The notes below the pieces were generated by a model, which was not told the origin of the DNA, did not search any database, and was given only the letters and a program-made list of their open reading frames with translations. A program made the position numbers and the translations under genes. A stretch of DNA of 64,000 nucleotides, taken from NCBI RefSeq assembly GCF_018069565.1, contig NZ_JAGPNL010000003.1:124001-188000 (forward strand), given 5' to 3'. Source of the stretch: Streptomyces tagetis (GTDB taxonomy: Bacteria > Actinomycetota > Actinomycetes > Streptomycetales > Streptomycetaceae). How positions within the stretch are numbered: the stretch's first letter is position 1; each line of letters opens with the position of its first letter. Below, one piece after another: positions 52,641 to 61,767 of this stretch.

Positions 52641-53692
52641 AGGCCCGTCTGCGCACCGTGCGCCTCGCCCTCGCCGAGCCGCTGCGCATCTCCCGCTCCA
52701 CCCTGACCGCCCGCGACGCCGTGTGGCTCTCCGTCGAGCACGACGGCGCCGGCGGACACGGCGAGGCCGTCAGCAGCGTCTACCACGCCCTGCCCACCGG
52801 CGAGTTGGAGCGGCGCCTCGCCGCCGTCGGCGCCGGCCTCGCCCGCTTCCCCGATCCGGAAACCGCCCTGGAGGCCCTGCGGGAGGGCCGCGTCCCGGGC
52901 GCCGGGACCGGCACCCCGCCGGCGGTGACGGCCGCCGCCGAGGCCGCCCTGCTCGACCTGGCCGGACAGCGCGCCGGCCTGCCCGTGCACCAACTGCTCG
53001 GCATCACGGAGCCGCCCGTCGCGGCCACCGCCCGCACCCTCGGCATCACCGGCCCGGCCCAAGCCGCCGACCTGGCCCGGCGGCTCGCGGAGAGCGGCTT
53101 CCGCGTCCTCAAGGTCAAGGCCGGCTCCCCCGACCCCGAGGACGACCTCGAACGCGTCCGCGTGATCCGCGACGCCGCCCCGGCCGCCCGGCTGCTCCTC
53201 GACCCCAACGGCGCCTGGACCCCGGCGCGGGCGGCGGCCCTGCTGCCCCGCTTCGCGGAGCTGGGTGTCGAGGCGGTCGAGCAGCCCATCGCCCCCGGCG
53301 ATCCGGAGCAACTGGCCGCGCTGGCACGCCGTTCGCCGCTGCCGGTCATCGCGGACGAGGACGCCGTCGGCCTCGACGACGTACGCCGGCTCGCCGGACG
53401 CGTCCACGGCGTCAACGTCAAGCTCGCCAAGTGCGGCGGCGTCCACGCGGCCCTGCGCATCGCCGAGGCGGTCGCCGGCAGCGGTACGGAGGTGATGCTG
53501 GGCTGCCTCACCGCGAGCAGCCTCGGCCTCGCTCCCGCCGTGCACCTCGCGGGCCGGGCCCGCTGGACCGACCTGGACGGGCACCTGCTGCTCGCCCACG
53601 ACCCGTGGACCGGCATCGGCGGCGAGGACGGCACCGTACGGGCGGGTCCCCGGCCCGGACTGGGCGTCGCCGAGAGGGGGGCGCGGCCGTGA
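52637..53692 (+). CDS. Dipeptide epimerase-like enolase-superfamily enzyme
   Basis: A 351-residue enzyme of the muconate-lactonizing/Ala-Glu-epimerase group. Lys159-Val-Lys161 and Lys265 (KLAKCGG) are the two acid/base lysines; Asp189, Glu215 and Asp240 bind magnesium (DPNGAW, VEQP, IADED). All catalytic residues are present. It should invert the alpha-carbon of an amino acid within a dipeptide or N-acyl amino acid. In a ligase-containing operon this suggests that a dipeptide intermediate is epimerised. GTG 52637 overlaps the PLP gene stop. Confidence 0.87.
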   Translation: MKARLRTVRLALAEPLRISRSTLTARDAVWLSVEHDGAGGHGEAVSSVYHALPTGELERRLAAVGAGLARFPDPETALEALREGRVPGAGTGTPPAVTAAAEAALLDLAGQRAGLPVHQLLGITEPPVAATARTLGITGPAQAADLARRLAESGFRVLKVKAGSPDPEDDLERVRVIRDAAPAARLLLDPNGAWTPARAAALLPRFAELGVEAVEQPIAPGDPEQLAALARRSPLPVIADEDAVGLDDVRRLAGRVHGVNVKLAKCGGVHAALRIAEAVAGSGTEVMLGCLTASSLGLAPAVHLAGRARWTDLDGHLLLAHDPWTGIGGEDGTVRAGPRPGLGVAERGARP

Positions 53693-54948
53693 GGATCTGG
53701 CGCGAGACACTCCGCTTCCCGCTCGCCGTCCGGCTGCTGCTGGTCAACCAGTTCGGCGTCAACACCGGCTTCTACCTGCTCATCCCCTATCTCGCCACGC
53801 ACCTCGGCGAGGACCTCGGCATGTCGGCGGCCGTCGTCGGCATCGTCCTCGGCGTGCGCAACCTGAGCCAGCAGGGGCTGTTCGTCATCGGCGGCTCCGC
53901 CTCCGACCGGCTCGGCGCGCGGGGCGTGATCATCGCCGGCTGCGCGCTGCGCACCGTCGGGTTCGCGCTCTTCGCGCTCGGCGACGGACTGGCGGTGCTG
54001 CTCGCCGCCTCGGTGCTCAGCGGCTTCGCCGGGGCGCTGTTCAATCCGGCCGTGCGCGCCTACCTGGCGCAGGAGGCCGAAGGGCGCGGGGCGGAGGCGT
54101 TCGCGCTGTTCAACGTGTTCGCCACGGCCGGGGCGCTGGTCGGCCCGCTGCTCGGCAGCGCCCTGCTCCTGGTCGACTTCCGCACCTCCGCGCTGACCGC
54201 CGCCGGGATCTTCGCGGTGCTCACCGTCGCGCAGGCGCTGGTGCTGCCGGCCCGGGACGTGGCGCCGAGCGGCGGCACGGTCCTCGCGGACTGGCGCGAG
54301 GTCCTGCGCAACCGGGCCTTCGTCGCCTTCGCGCTGGCCATGGTCGGCATGTTCACCCTGGAGAACCAGCTCTACCTGCTGCTTCCCGACGGCGCCCGGC
54401 GGGCCACCGGCTGGGACGGCGCGGCCGGGCTGGTGTTCCTCGTCGGCACGCTCGCCAACCTCACCCTGCAACTGCGCATCACGCGCGCCCTGAAGCGGCG
54501 GGGCGAACGGGCCCGGTGGATCGCGGCGGGCCTCGGCCTGATGGCGGTGGCCTTCCTGCCGCCGGCCCTCGTCGGGGGCGGCTCCGGCGGACCGGACGGG
54601 TGGGCCGGCGCGGTGCTGCGCGCCCTGCCCGTCCTGGTCTGCGCCCTGCTGCTCTACCTGGGCGTGATGGTGGCCCAGCCGTTCGTGCTGGAGCTGATCC
54701 CCGGCTTCGGCCGCCCGGAGCTGACCGGCACGTACTTCGGCTTCTTCTACGTCGTCTCCGGCATCGCCGCCGCCGTCGGCAACACCCTCGTGGGCTGGGC
54801 CATGGACGCCGGTGGGCGGGACGCCGGCCGGCTGCCGTGGGTGTGCTGCGTCCTGTTCGGGCTGGTCTCCGCGCTGGGCGTGGCCTGGCTGCACCGGCTG
54901 GGTTCGCTGCCGGCCCGGGAGCGGGCGAGCGTGCCGGCCCCGGCGTGA
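53689..54948 (+). CDS. MFS exporter
   Basis: A 419-residue, about 12-helix major facilitator. The loop 2 motif GGSASDRLGARGVIIAG (about 62-78) is the drug/proton exporter signature, and NPAVRAYLAQEA in the middle fits the EntS/MdtH-like group. EntS-type proteins export finished siderophores. It is coupled to the epimerase by a GTGA overlap and closes the block of biosynthetic genes, so export of the product is the natural role. About 90 bases separate it from the methyltransferase. Confidence 0.85.
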   Translation: MRIWRETLRFPLAVRLLLVNQFGVNTGFYLLIPYLATHLGEDLGMSAAVVGIVLGVRNLSQQGLFVIGGSASDRLGARGVIIAGCALRTVGFALFALGDGLAVLLAASVLSGFAGALFNPAVRAYLAQEAEGRGAEAFALFNVFATAGALVGPLLGSALLLVDFRTSALTAAGIFAVLTVAQALVLPARDVAPSGGTVLADWREVLRNRAFVAFALAMVGMFTLENQLYLLLPDGARRATGWDGAAGLVFLVGTLANLTLQLRITRALKRRGERARWIAAGLGLMAVAFLPPALVGGGSGGPDGWAGAVLRALPVLVCALLLYLGVMVAQPFVLELIPGFGRPELTGTYFGFFYVVSGIAAAVGNTLVGWAMDAGGRDAGRLPWVCCVLFGLVSALGVAWLHRLGSLPARERASVPAPA

Positions 54949-55037
54949 GAGGGCCCCGCGCGCCCAGGCCGGTCCCCGCCGCCCTTCCCACCCCCATCCC
55001 CCATCCCCCGACCCCCCGATCCCCGAGAGGAGCGCCC

Positions 55038-55856
55038 ATGCCCTCCCCCGCCGCGCCCGGTCCGCGCAACCTGCTCACCGACCGCCCCGAGCTGTACGAG
55101 GCCCGGTTCCCCGACCCCGGCCGGCTGGCCGCCCGGTGGACCGAGGACGTCCTGCGCCGCCACGGGGCCGGGCCCCGGGTCCTGGACCTCGGCTGCGGCA
55201 CCGGCCGCGACGCCGCCCACCTGCACGCCGCCGGCCGCACGGTGACCGGCGCCGACGTGTCCGAGGCGATGCTCGCGTACGCCCGCGCACACCACCCCGG
55301 GCCCCGCCACGTCCACGCCGACCTGCGCGGATTCGACCTGGGCCAGGGGGAGTTCGACGCGGTGACGTGCCTGGACAGCGCCCTGCTGTACTGCCACACC
55401 AACGAGCAGCTCGACGCGTTCCTCGCCTCCTGCCGCCGGGCCCTGTCCCCCGGCGGGCTGCTGGTCGCGGAGATGCGCAACGGCGCCTACTTCCTCGGCC
55501 GCACCGACCTGCTGGAGGCGCCCAAGGTCGCCGGGTTCGCCTGGGGCGGCACCACGTACCGGTCCACCACCACGCTCACCGTGGACCGCACCGCCCAGCT
55601 CCTGCGCCGGACCCGCCGGTGGACCGCCGACGACGGGTCGGCGCCGGTCGAACAGCACTCCGCGTGGCGGCTGGTGTTCCCGCAGGAGCTGCGGCACCTG
55701 CTCGCGTCGCACGGCTTCGACGTCCTCGAACTCCACGACGGACCCGGCCCGCGCACCGACCCGCCCTGGTCCGAGGACGGACCGCCGCCCGGCCGCGCCA
55801 CCGACGCCGACCGCCTCCACCTGGTGGCCCGCCACCCCGGCCCCACGACCCCCTGA
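55038..55856 (+). CDS. Class I SAM-dependent methyltransferase
   Basis: A 272-residue methyltransferase. Motif I, VLDLGCGTGRDAAHL, is near 45-59, motif II, TGADVSEAMLAYA, near 71-83, and the TCLDSALLYCH segment near 112. The C-terminal part is a small beta-rich lid. The acceptor is unknown; N- or O-methylation of the product or of a precursor amino acid would fit. ATG 55038 follows GAGAGGAG. It is separated from the MFS gene by 89 bases and from the binding protein by 88 bases, each with ribosome binding sites but no terminator. Confidence 0.85.
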   Translation: MPSPAAPGPRNLLTDRPELYEARFPDPGRLAARWTEDVLRRHGAGPRVLDLGCGTGRDAAHLHAAGRTVTGADVSEAMLAYARAHHPGPRHVHADLRGFDLGQGEFDAVTCLDSALLYCHTNEQLDAFLASCRRALSPGGLLVAEMRNGAYFLGRTDLLEAPKVAGFAWGGTTYRSTTTLTVDRTAQLLRRTRRWTADDGSAPVEQHSAWRLVFPQELRHLLASHGFDVLELHDGPGPRTDPPWSEDGPPPGRATDADRLHLVARHPGPTTP

Positions 55857-55944
55857 CCCCCTCCACACCCGCCCCCGCTCACCGCCGCCCCGTCCCCCAC
55901 CGCCCGGCGCCCCCGTCCGTCCGCCCACCACCGTGAGGAACCCC

Positions 55945-57519
55945 ATGCCCGACACCCCCTTCCCCGCCCTGCGCCGGCGCGGCTTCCTGGCCGCGGCCGG
56001 TGCCGCCTCCCTCGGCGGCCTCGCCCTCACCGGCTGCGGCACCGGCACCGACGCCGACGCCGAGGCCGGGGGCGGCTCCGCGCCGAAGCGGGGCGGGCGG
56101 CTGCGCGCCGCGTTCGCCGGCGGCGGGGCGAGCGAGACCCTCGACCCGCACCTCGCCAACCTCTTCGCCGACGTCGCCCGCGCCAAGGCCCTCTTCGACA
56201 AGCTCGCCGACTACGGCGCCGACCTCTCCGCGCAGCCCCGCCTCGCCTCCGCCTGGGAGCCGAACGCGGCCCTGGACCGCTGGCACGTCACCCTGCGCGA
56301 GGCCGACTTCCACGACGGCCGGCCCGTCACCGCCGAGGACGTCCTGTACAGCTACCGCCGTATCGCCGACCCGGACAAGGCGTTCCGCGCCAAGGCGTCC
56401 CTGGAGCCCATCGACCTGGCGGCCAGCCGCGCCACGGGCGCCCGCTCGCTGGAGTTCGTACTGAAGCGGCCCACGGCCGAATTCCCCAACGTACTGGCCT
56501 CGTTCGGGGCGTACATCGTGCCGGAGGGCGCCGGGGACTTCGACCGGAAGCCGGTCGGCTCGGGCCCCTTCCGGTTCGTCTCCTTCGCCCCCGGCCGCTC
56601 GGCCGTCCTGCGCCGCAACGACGCGTACTGGGACGGCGCCCCGCACCTGGACGAGCTGGAGTTCGTCGTCGCCAACGAGGAGTCGGCCCGCGTCAACGCG
56701 CTCCTGGGCGGACAGGTCGAGTACGCCCACGAGCTGAACCCGACCACCGCCCGCGCCCACGAGGACGGCGGCCGGATCAGCATCGTGCGGCTGCGCAACA
56801 GCGCCATGCAGGCGTTCTGCATGAAGACCGACCGGCCGCCCTTCGACGACGCCCGCGTCCGGCAGGCGTTCTTCCTCATCGCCGACCGCCAGGAACTCGT
56901 CGACGGCGCGCTGGCCGGCGCCGGGGTGATCGGCAACGACCTCTTCGGCAAGGGGTACGAGTACTACGCCGGCACCCTCCCCCAGCGCACCCGCGACCTC
57001 GACCGGGCCCGCGCCCTGCTCAAGGAGGCCGGCGCCGAGAAGCTGAAGGTCACCCTCGACACCTCCGCCGTCGCCGCCGGTTTCACCGAGGCCGCGGCCG
57101 TCTTCCGCGACCAGGCGCGCGAGGCGGGGGTCACCGTCGAGATCCGGATGGGCAGCAAGGACTCCTACTGGAGCGACATCCTCGACAGCGGCACCCTGTG
57201 CTGTTACCGCTCGGGCGCCATGCCCATCGAGGCCCACCTCTCCCAGCGGCTGCTGACCGACTCCACCACCAACGCCACCGGGTGGCGGCACGCCGACTTC
57301 GACGCGCTGTACCGGCAGGCCCAGTCCACCCGCGACCGGGCCGAACGCGGCGCCGTCTACGAGCGGATGCAGCGCCGCCTCCACACCGAGGGCGGCTTCC
57401 TGGTGTGGGGGTTCGCCGACTGGATCGTCGGCACCGCCCGTTCGGTGCGCGGGGTCGACGCGAAGGCACCGGCCAACACGCTGGACTGGGCCCGGTTCGA
57501 CAAGGTCTGGCTGGCGTGA
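55945..57519 (+). CDS. Nickel/peptide-type ABC transporter substrate-binding lipoprotein
   Basis: A 524-residue SBP_bac_5 (family 5) protein. The signal peptide has a twin-arginine-like RRRGFLAAAG and ends in lipobox LTGC, so it is a Tat-exported lipoprotein. Domain landmarks include LDPHLANLF, RWHVTLREADFHDGRPVTAEDVLYSY and GSGPFRFV. This family binds peptides, nickel complexes or metallophores (NikA, CntA). With the two permeases and ATPase behind it, overlapped by four bases, it forms a complete importer and is the likely receptor for the loaded chelator. Confidence 0.9.
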   Translation: MPDTPFPALRRRGFLAAAGAASLGGLALTGCGTGTDADAEAGGGSAPKRGGRLRAAFAGGGASETLDPHLANLFADVARAKALFDKLADYGADLSAQPRLASAWEPNAALDRWHVTLREADFHDGRPVTAEDVLYSYRRIADPDKAFRAKASLEPIDLAASRATGARSLEFVLKRPTAEFPNVLASFGAYIVPEGAGDFDRKPVGSGPFRFVSFAPGRSAVLRRNDAYWDGAPHLDELEFVVANEESARVNALLGGQVEYAHELNPTTARAHEDGGRISIVRLRNSAMQAFCMKTDRPPFDDARVRQAFFLIADRQELVDGALAGAGVIGNDLFGKGYEYYAGTLPQRTRDLDRARALLKEAGAEKLKVTLDTSAVAAGFTEAAAVFRDQAREAGVTVEIRMGSKDSYWSDILDSGTLCCYRSGAMPIEAHLSQRLLTDSTTNATGWRHADFDALYRQAQSTRDRAERGAVYERMQRRLHTEGGFLVWGFADWIVGTARSVRGVDAKAPANTLDWARFDKVWLA

Positions 57520-58469
57520 GCGGAGTGCGCCGCTTCGTCGCCCGGCGGCTGCTGCTCGGCGCCGCGCAGACCGTGGCCGTGGTGCTGCTGATCTTCGCGC
57601 TCACCGAGGCGCTGCCGGGCGACGCCGCCGTCGCCCTCGCCGGGGACCAGCCCGACCCGGCCCGCATCGAGGCGATCCGGGCCGCGCTGCGCCTGGACCG
57701 GCCGGCGCACGAGCGGTTCGCCGACTGGGCGCTGGGCCTGCTCCACGGCGACCTCGGCACGTCCCTGACCTCGGGTCGCCCGGTCGCCCGCTACCTCGCC
57801 GACGGCTTCGGGCCGACGCTGGTGCCGGCCGCGCTCACCGTGGCCCTGCTGGTGCCGGCCGGCTTCGGCCTCGGCATCCTCGCCGCGCGCCACGAGGGCC
57901 GCACGGCCGACCGGCTGATCAGCTCCGTGACGCTCGCGGTGTACGCGGTCCCGGAGTTCGCGCTCGGGGTGCTGCTGGTGACCGTCCTCGCGCTGAGGCT
58001 GGGGTGGCTGCCGCCGACCGCCGTCGGCCACGGCACCGACCTGCTCGCCGACCCGTCCGTGCTGGTGCTGCCGGTGCTGGTGCTGCTCTCCCGCCCGGTC
58101 TGCTCGCTGGCCCGCCTGGTGCGCGCGGGCATGATCGACGCGCTGGCCTCCCCTTACGTGGCGCAGGCCCGCCGCTACGGCCTCTCCGGCGCCCGCGTCC
58201 GCTACGCCCACGCCCTGCCGGCGGCGCTGGCCCCGGCCGCGCAGCAACTGGCCCGTACCGTCGACTGGTTGCTGAGCGGCGTCATCGTCGTGGAGGCGCT
58301 GTTCGTGATCCCGGGGCTGGGCACCGTCCTGCTGGACGCGGTCGCGGAGCGCGACGTGCCGGTGGTGCAGGGGCTCGCCGTGGTGTTCGGGGTGCTGACG
58401 GTCGTGCTGAACCTGGGCGCCGACCTCGTCGCCCACCGTCTCGCGCCCCGGGCGGGGGTGGCGGCGTGA
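57516..58469 (+). CDS. DppB/NikB-type ABC permease
   Basis: A 317-residue permease with about six membrane helices. The EAA-type loop ARRYGLSGARVRYAHALPAALAP lies near 218-240. It opens VRRFVARRLLLGAAQTVAVVLLIFAL, typical of the first permease of nickel/dipeptide systems. GTG 57516 overlaps the binding protein stop. Confidence 0.9.
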   Translation: MSGVRRFVARRLLLGAAQTVAVVLLIFALTEALPGDAAVALAGDQPDPARIEAIRAALRLDRPAHERFADWALGLLHGDLGTSLTSGRPVARYLADGFGPTLVPAALTVALLVPAGFGLGILAARHEGRTADRLISSVTLAVYAVPEFALGVLLVTVLALRLGWLPPTAVGHGTDLLADPSVLVLPVLVLLSRPVCSLARLVRAGMIDALASPYVAQARRYGLSGARVRYAHALPAALAPAAQQLARTVDWLLSGVIVVEALFVIPGLGTVLLDAVAERDVPVVQGLAVVFGVLTVVLNLGADLVAHRLAPRAGVAA

Positions 58470-59365
58470 GGGGCCGCCGGGGCCGTTTCGCCCTCGGCGC
58501 GGCGCTGGTCGCCGTGCCGCTCGCCCTCGCCCTGCTGGGGCCGCTGCTGGCCGGGGAACCGGGGCCGCGGTCACCGTCGTTCACCGTCGGCGGCGGCCAC
58601 CCGCTCGGCAGCGACTTCGTCGGCCGGGACGTGGTGCGGCAGGTGCTGCTGGGCGGGCGTCCGGTGGTGCTGACCGCGCTCGCCGCGACCGCCCTCGCCT
58701 ATCTGGTGGCGCTCCCGGTGGGCCTGGCCGCCGCGCTCACCCACCGGCGCGGGCTGGAGGAGCTGCTGATGCGCCCGCTGGACGTGCTGCTCGCGGTGCC
58801 GTCGCTGCTGCTGATCCTGCTGGTGGCCACGGTGTTCTCGCCCGGTGCGGTGGGGCTGGCCGCGCTGGTGGCGCTGGTCAACGTGCCCGACGCGGCCCGC
58901 CTGGTGCGCGCCGCGGGTGCGGAGGCCGCCGCCCGGCCGGCGGTGGAGGCGTTGCGGATGCAGGGCGAGAGCTGGGCGCGCATCGCCTTCGGCTACGTGG
59001 GCCGCTCGGCGCTGCGCACCCTGGTCGCCGACGCCGGGACCCGGCTCACCGGGGTGCTGTACCTGGTGGCGACGGCCGCCTTCCTGGGCGTGGGGGTCGC
59101 CCCGGACGCCGCCGACTGGGCGGTCATGGTCGACCGCAACCGCACCGGCCTGTTCGTGCAGCCGTGGGCCGTGGTCGTCCCGGCGGTGCTGATCGTGGCC
59201 CTGACGACGGGGACGAACCTCCTCTTCGACGCCGCGCTGGACTCCGGCGGCGCCCGGGACCGTGACCGCCCCGGCCCGAGGCGGCGCCGCCTCCGCCGCA
59301 CCGGCCCGCCCGGCGGCCGTACGGCGCGGAAGCGGGCGACCGCCGGAAGGGAGACCCCCGCGTGA
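58466..59365 (+). CDS. DppC/NikC-type ABC permease
   Basis: A 299-residue second permease with about six helices. The PLGSDFVGRDVVRQVLLGGR segment (about 45-65) is the typical DppC opening, and ALRMQGESWARIAFGYVGRSAL near 155-176 is the EAA-type loop. The C-terminal ~30 residues are unusually Arg-rich. GTG 58466 overlaps the first permease stop. Confidence 0.9.
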   Translation: MRGRRGRFALGAALVAVPLALALLGPLLAGEPGPRSPSFTVGGGHPLGSDFVGRDVVRQVLLGGRPVVLTALAATALAYLVALPVGLAAALTHRRGLEELLMRPLDVLLAVPSLLLILLVATVFSPGAVGLAALVALVNVPDAARLVRAAGAEAAARPAVEALRMQGESWARIAFGYVGRSALRTLVADAGTRLTGVLYLVATAAFLGVGVAPDAADWAVMVDRNRTGLFVQPWAVVVPAVLIVALTTGTNLLFDAALDSGGARDRDRPGPRRRRLRRTGPPGGRTARKRATAGRETPA

Positions 59366-60996
59366 AGAACGGAGACCCCCGTATGAAGAACAGGGAGTGG
59401 GCAGAGGCGAAGGACGAGGAGCCCGTGCCCGACGACCCCGCAAGCGCCCCCGCCCCCGTCGCCGAGGTCCGTGACCTGCGCGTCGAGGTCGGCGGCACCG
59501 TGCTCGTCGACGGGGTGAACCTCACGGCGCGGCCCGGCCGGGTCACCGCCCTGGTCGGCACCTCGGGCAGCGGCAAGACCACCACCGGCCTCGCCCTGCT
59601 CGGCACGTACCCGCCCGGCGCCCGCGTCAGCGGCGAGGTGCGGATCGCGGCCGACGGGCCGGTCGGCTACGTCCCCCAGCATCCGGCCTCGGTCCTCAAC
59701 CCGGCCCGCCGCGTCTCCGCCCTGCTGACGGACATCGCCCGCCTCCGGCTCGGCCGGCTCCCCCGCGCCCGGCGCCGGGCCGCGGTGGCGCGGGAGGTCC
59801 GCCGGGCCCTGGCCGAGGCGCAGCTCCCGGACGCGGACACGGTGCTGCGCCGCTTTCCCCACCAGCTCTCCGGCGGACAGCAGCAGCGGGTGGTGCTCGC
59901 CCAGGCCCTGTTGCTCGGCGCCCGCGTCGTCGTCGCCGACGAGCCCACCACCGGCCAGGACGCCCTGACCAAGGCTCGGGTCACCGAGCGGCTGGCGGCG
60001 CTCGCGGCGCGCGGCATCGCGGTCGTCCTGCTCAGCCACGATCTGGACGTCGTCCGGGCGCTCGCCGACGATCTGGTCGTGCTGCGGGAGGGGCGCGTCG
60101 TCGAATCGGGCCCGGCGCACCGGCTGTGGAGCGCGCCCCGGCACCCGTGGACCCGCGCGCTCCTCGCCGACCGGGCCGCGTCCGACGCCCCGGACCCCGC
60201 GCCGAAGACCGGACCGGCGGCCTTGCGGGTCCGGGGGCTGACCGCCCGGCACCGCGACGGCGGGCGCGGCACCGCCGAGGTGCTGCGCGTCCCGGAACTC
60301 GACCTGCGCGCGGGCGAGTGCCTGGCCGTCCTCGGCCGCTCCGGCAGCGGCAAGACCACCCTCGGCCGCTGTCTGGCCGGACTCCACCGCGACCACTCGG
60401 GGCAGATCCTGCTCGACGGCGTGCCGCTGCCGCGCAGCCTGCGCGACCGCGACCGGAGTGCGCTCGCGGCCGTGCAGTACGTCTTCCAGGACGCGCGCGC
60501 CGCCTTCGACGAGCACCGGCCCGTCCTCGGCCAGGTCGCCCGCACCGCCGTCCGGCTGCGCGGTGTCCCGGCGGACACGGCGGCCCGGGAGGCCCTGGAC
60601 ACCCTGACCGGCCTCGGTCTCGCCGAGACCCTGGCGCACCGGCGCCCGGGACAGCTCTCCGGGGGCGAACTCCAGCGCGCGGCCCTGGCGCGCGCCCTGC
60701 TGGCCCGGCCGCGCGTCCTGGTCTGCGACGAGATCACCTCCGGGCTGGACCCGGTGACCCGCCGGGGCATCCTCGGCGTCCTGTCCACCCTGCTCCGCGA
60801 GCGGGACGACCTGGCCCTCGTCCTGATCACGCACGATCTGGAGTCGCTGGCTCCGGCCCACCGGATCGCCGTGCTGGACGCCGGGGAGGTGGTCGAGGAG
60901 GGGCCGGCGGAGCGCGTACTGAGGGCCCCTCGCCATCCGTTCACCTCGGCGCTGCTGCGGACCCGGGACCGGCTCGGGGCACCTTCGGGTTCGTAG
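59362..60996 (+). CDS. Fused double ABC ATPase (DppD-DppF type)
   Basis: A 544-residue protein with two ATPase domains. Domain 1 has GTSGSGKTT near 73-81, LSGGQQQR near 169 and VADEPTTG near 192; domain 2 has GRSGSGKTT near 326-334, LSGGELQR near 432 and CDEITSGLD near 453. Both have all Walker and signature elements and drive the importer. Fusing the two normally separate ATPases is common in actinobacteria. A 21-base tandem duplication (59351-59392) provides two in-frame starts, GTG 59362 and ATG 59383, each after GGAGA. Confidence 0.9.
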   Translation: MKNGDPRMKNREWAEAKDEEPVPDDPASAPAPVAEVRDLRVEVGGTVLVDGVNLTARPGRVTALVGTSGSGKTTTGLALLGTYPPGARVSGEVRIAADGPVGYVPQHPASVLNPARRVSALLTDIARLRLGRLPRARRRAAVAREVRRALAEAQLPDADTVLRRFPHQLSGGQQQRVVLAQALLLGARVVVADEPTTGQDALTKARVTERLAALAARGIAVVLLSHDLDVVRALADDLVVLREGRVVESGPAHRLWSAPRHPWTRALLADRAASDAPDPAPKTGPAALRVRGLTARHRDGGRGTAEVLRVPELDLRAGECLAVLGRSGSGKTTLGRCLAGLHRDHSGQILLDGVPLPRSLRDRDRSALAAVQYVFQDARAAFDEHRPVLGQVARTAVRLRGVPADTAAREALDTLTGLGLAETLAHRRPGQLSGGELQRAALARALLARPRVLVCDEITSGLDPVTRRGILGVLSTLLRERDDLALVLITHDLESLAPAHRIAVLDAGEVVEEGPAERVLRAPRHPFTSALLRTRDRLGAPSGS

Positions 60997-61071
60997 CCCC
61001 TCGCTCATGGGTAGTCACTCACCGTACACGGCGTGCTAGCATGCGCGGGGTTGTCGTACCTAGGGGGCTCC

Positions 61072-61767
61072 ATGTCATGGAGAGATGTACGCGCCGGTGC
61101 CCTGAGCGTTCTGGACCCGACCGGCGCCGTGTTCCCCGCCCATCGGGCCGGTGCCGGACCGGGCCCCGGCCTCGGTGAGCGGCTCGCCGCCGTCAACGCG
61201 GCACTGGACACCGCCGCGCGCCTGCCCACGGCTCCCACGGAGGACGGCACGGACGCGCGGGAGATGCGGGACGCGCTGGCCACGCTGCGCCTGGTCGCCG
61301 TGACCGTGAGCTTCACCTCGGCCGCGCTGTCGGCGGTGCTGGCGGTGCTGGCCCTCGTCGTCGACTCGCGCTGGCCGGTGGTGGTGATAGGCGTGCTGTC
61401 CGCCGTGACCCTCACCTCCCTCGCCGCGTTCCTCTGTGCGCTGCGGCACGCGCTGACCCGGCGCGGACGGCGCGGGCGGGCGCTCTACTCGGAGTTGCGC
61501 GCCCTCGCCTTCAAGCGGGTGGAGGAGCTGGACACCGCGCAGCTCATGCGGCGGAGCGAGCGCGACCACGAGATGGCGCGGGCGCTCCTGTTCCAGATCC
61601 TCACCGAGTACGAGGAGGCGTCGGCCGCCCGGGGCGCCCCCGGCACCCTGCGCTCCGTGCCGACACCCGACACCGCGCGCCGGCTGATGCGCTCGGCCAG
61701 CCCCACCCACCCGGTCCGGCAGGCACTGCACATGATGGTCGCCGACCTCCAGGAGAAAAGCGCTTGA
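61072..61767 (+). CDS. Two-helix membrane protein, first of a coupled pair
   Basis: A 231-residue protein with two hydrophobic helices near 79-101 and 106-125 between a variable N-terminus and an Arg/Glu-rich C-terminal half (RSERDHEMARALLFQILTEYEEA). No family recognised. ATG 61072 has TAGGGGG upstream; a TAGCAT element lies at about 61036, so it is probably a separate unit from the ABC operon. The stop overlaps the TTG start of the next gene. Confidence 0.6.
   Translation: MSWRDVRAGALSVLDPTGAVFPAHRAGAGPGPGLGERLAAVNAALDTAARLPTAPTEDGTDAREMRDALATLRLVAVTVSFTSAALSAVLAVLALVVDSRWPVVVIGVLSAVTLTSLAAFLCALRHALTRRGRRGRALYSELRALAFKRVEELDTAQLMRRSERDHEMARALLFQILTEYEEASAARGAPGTLRSVPTPDTARRLMRSASPTHPVRQALHMMVADLQEKSA

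Noticed and set aside
49301..54948. EDDS (aes) or staphyloferrin-B-type pathway
   Set aside because: The PLP enzyme fits, but no SbnB/ornithine-cyclodeaminase-like gene and no IucA/IucC-type synthetase is present.
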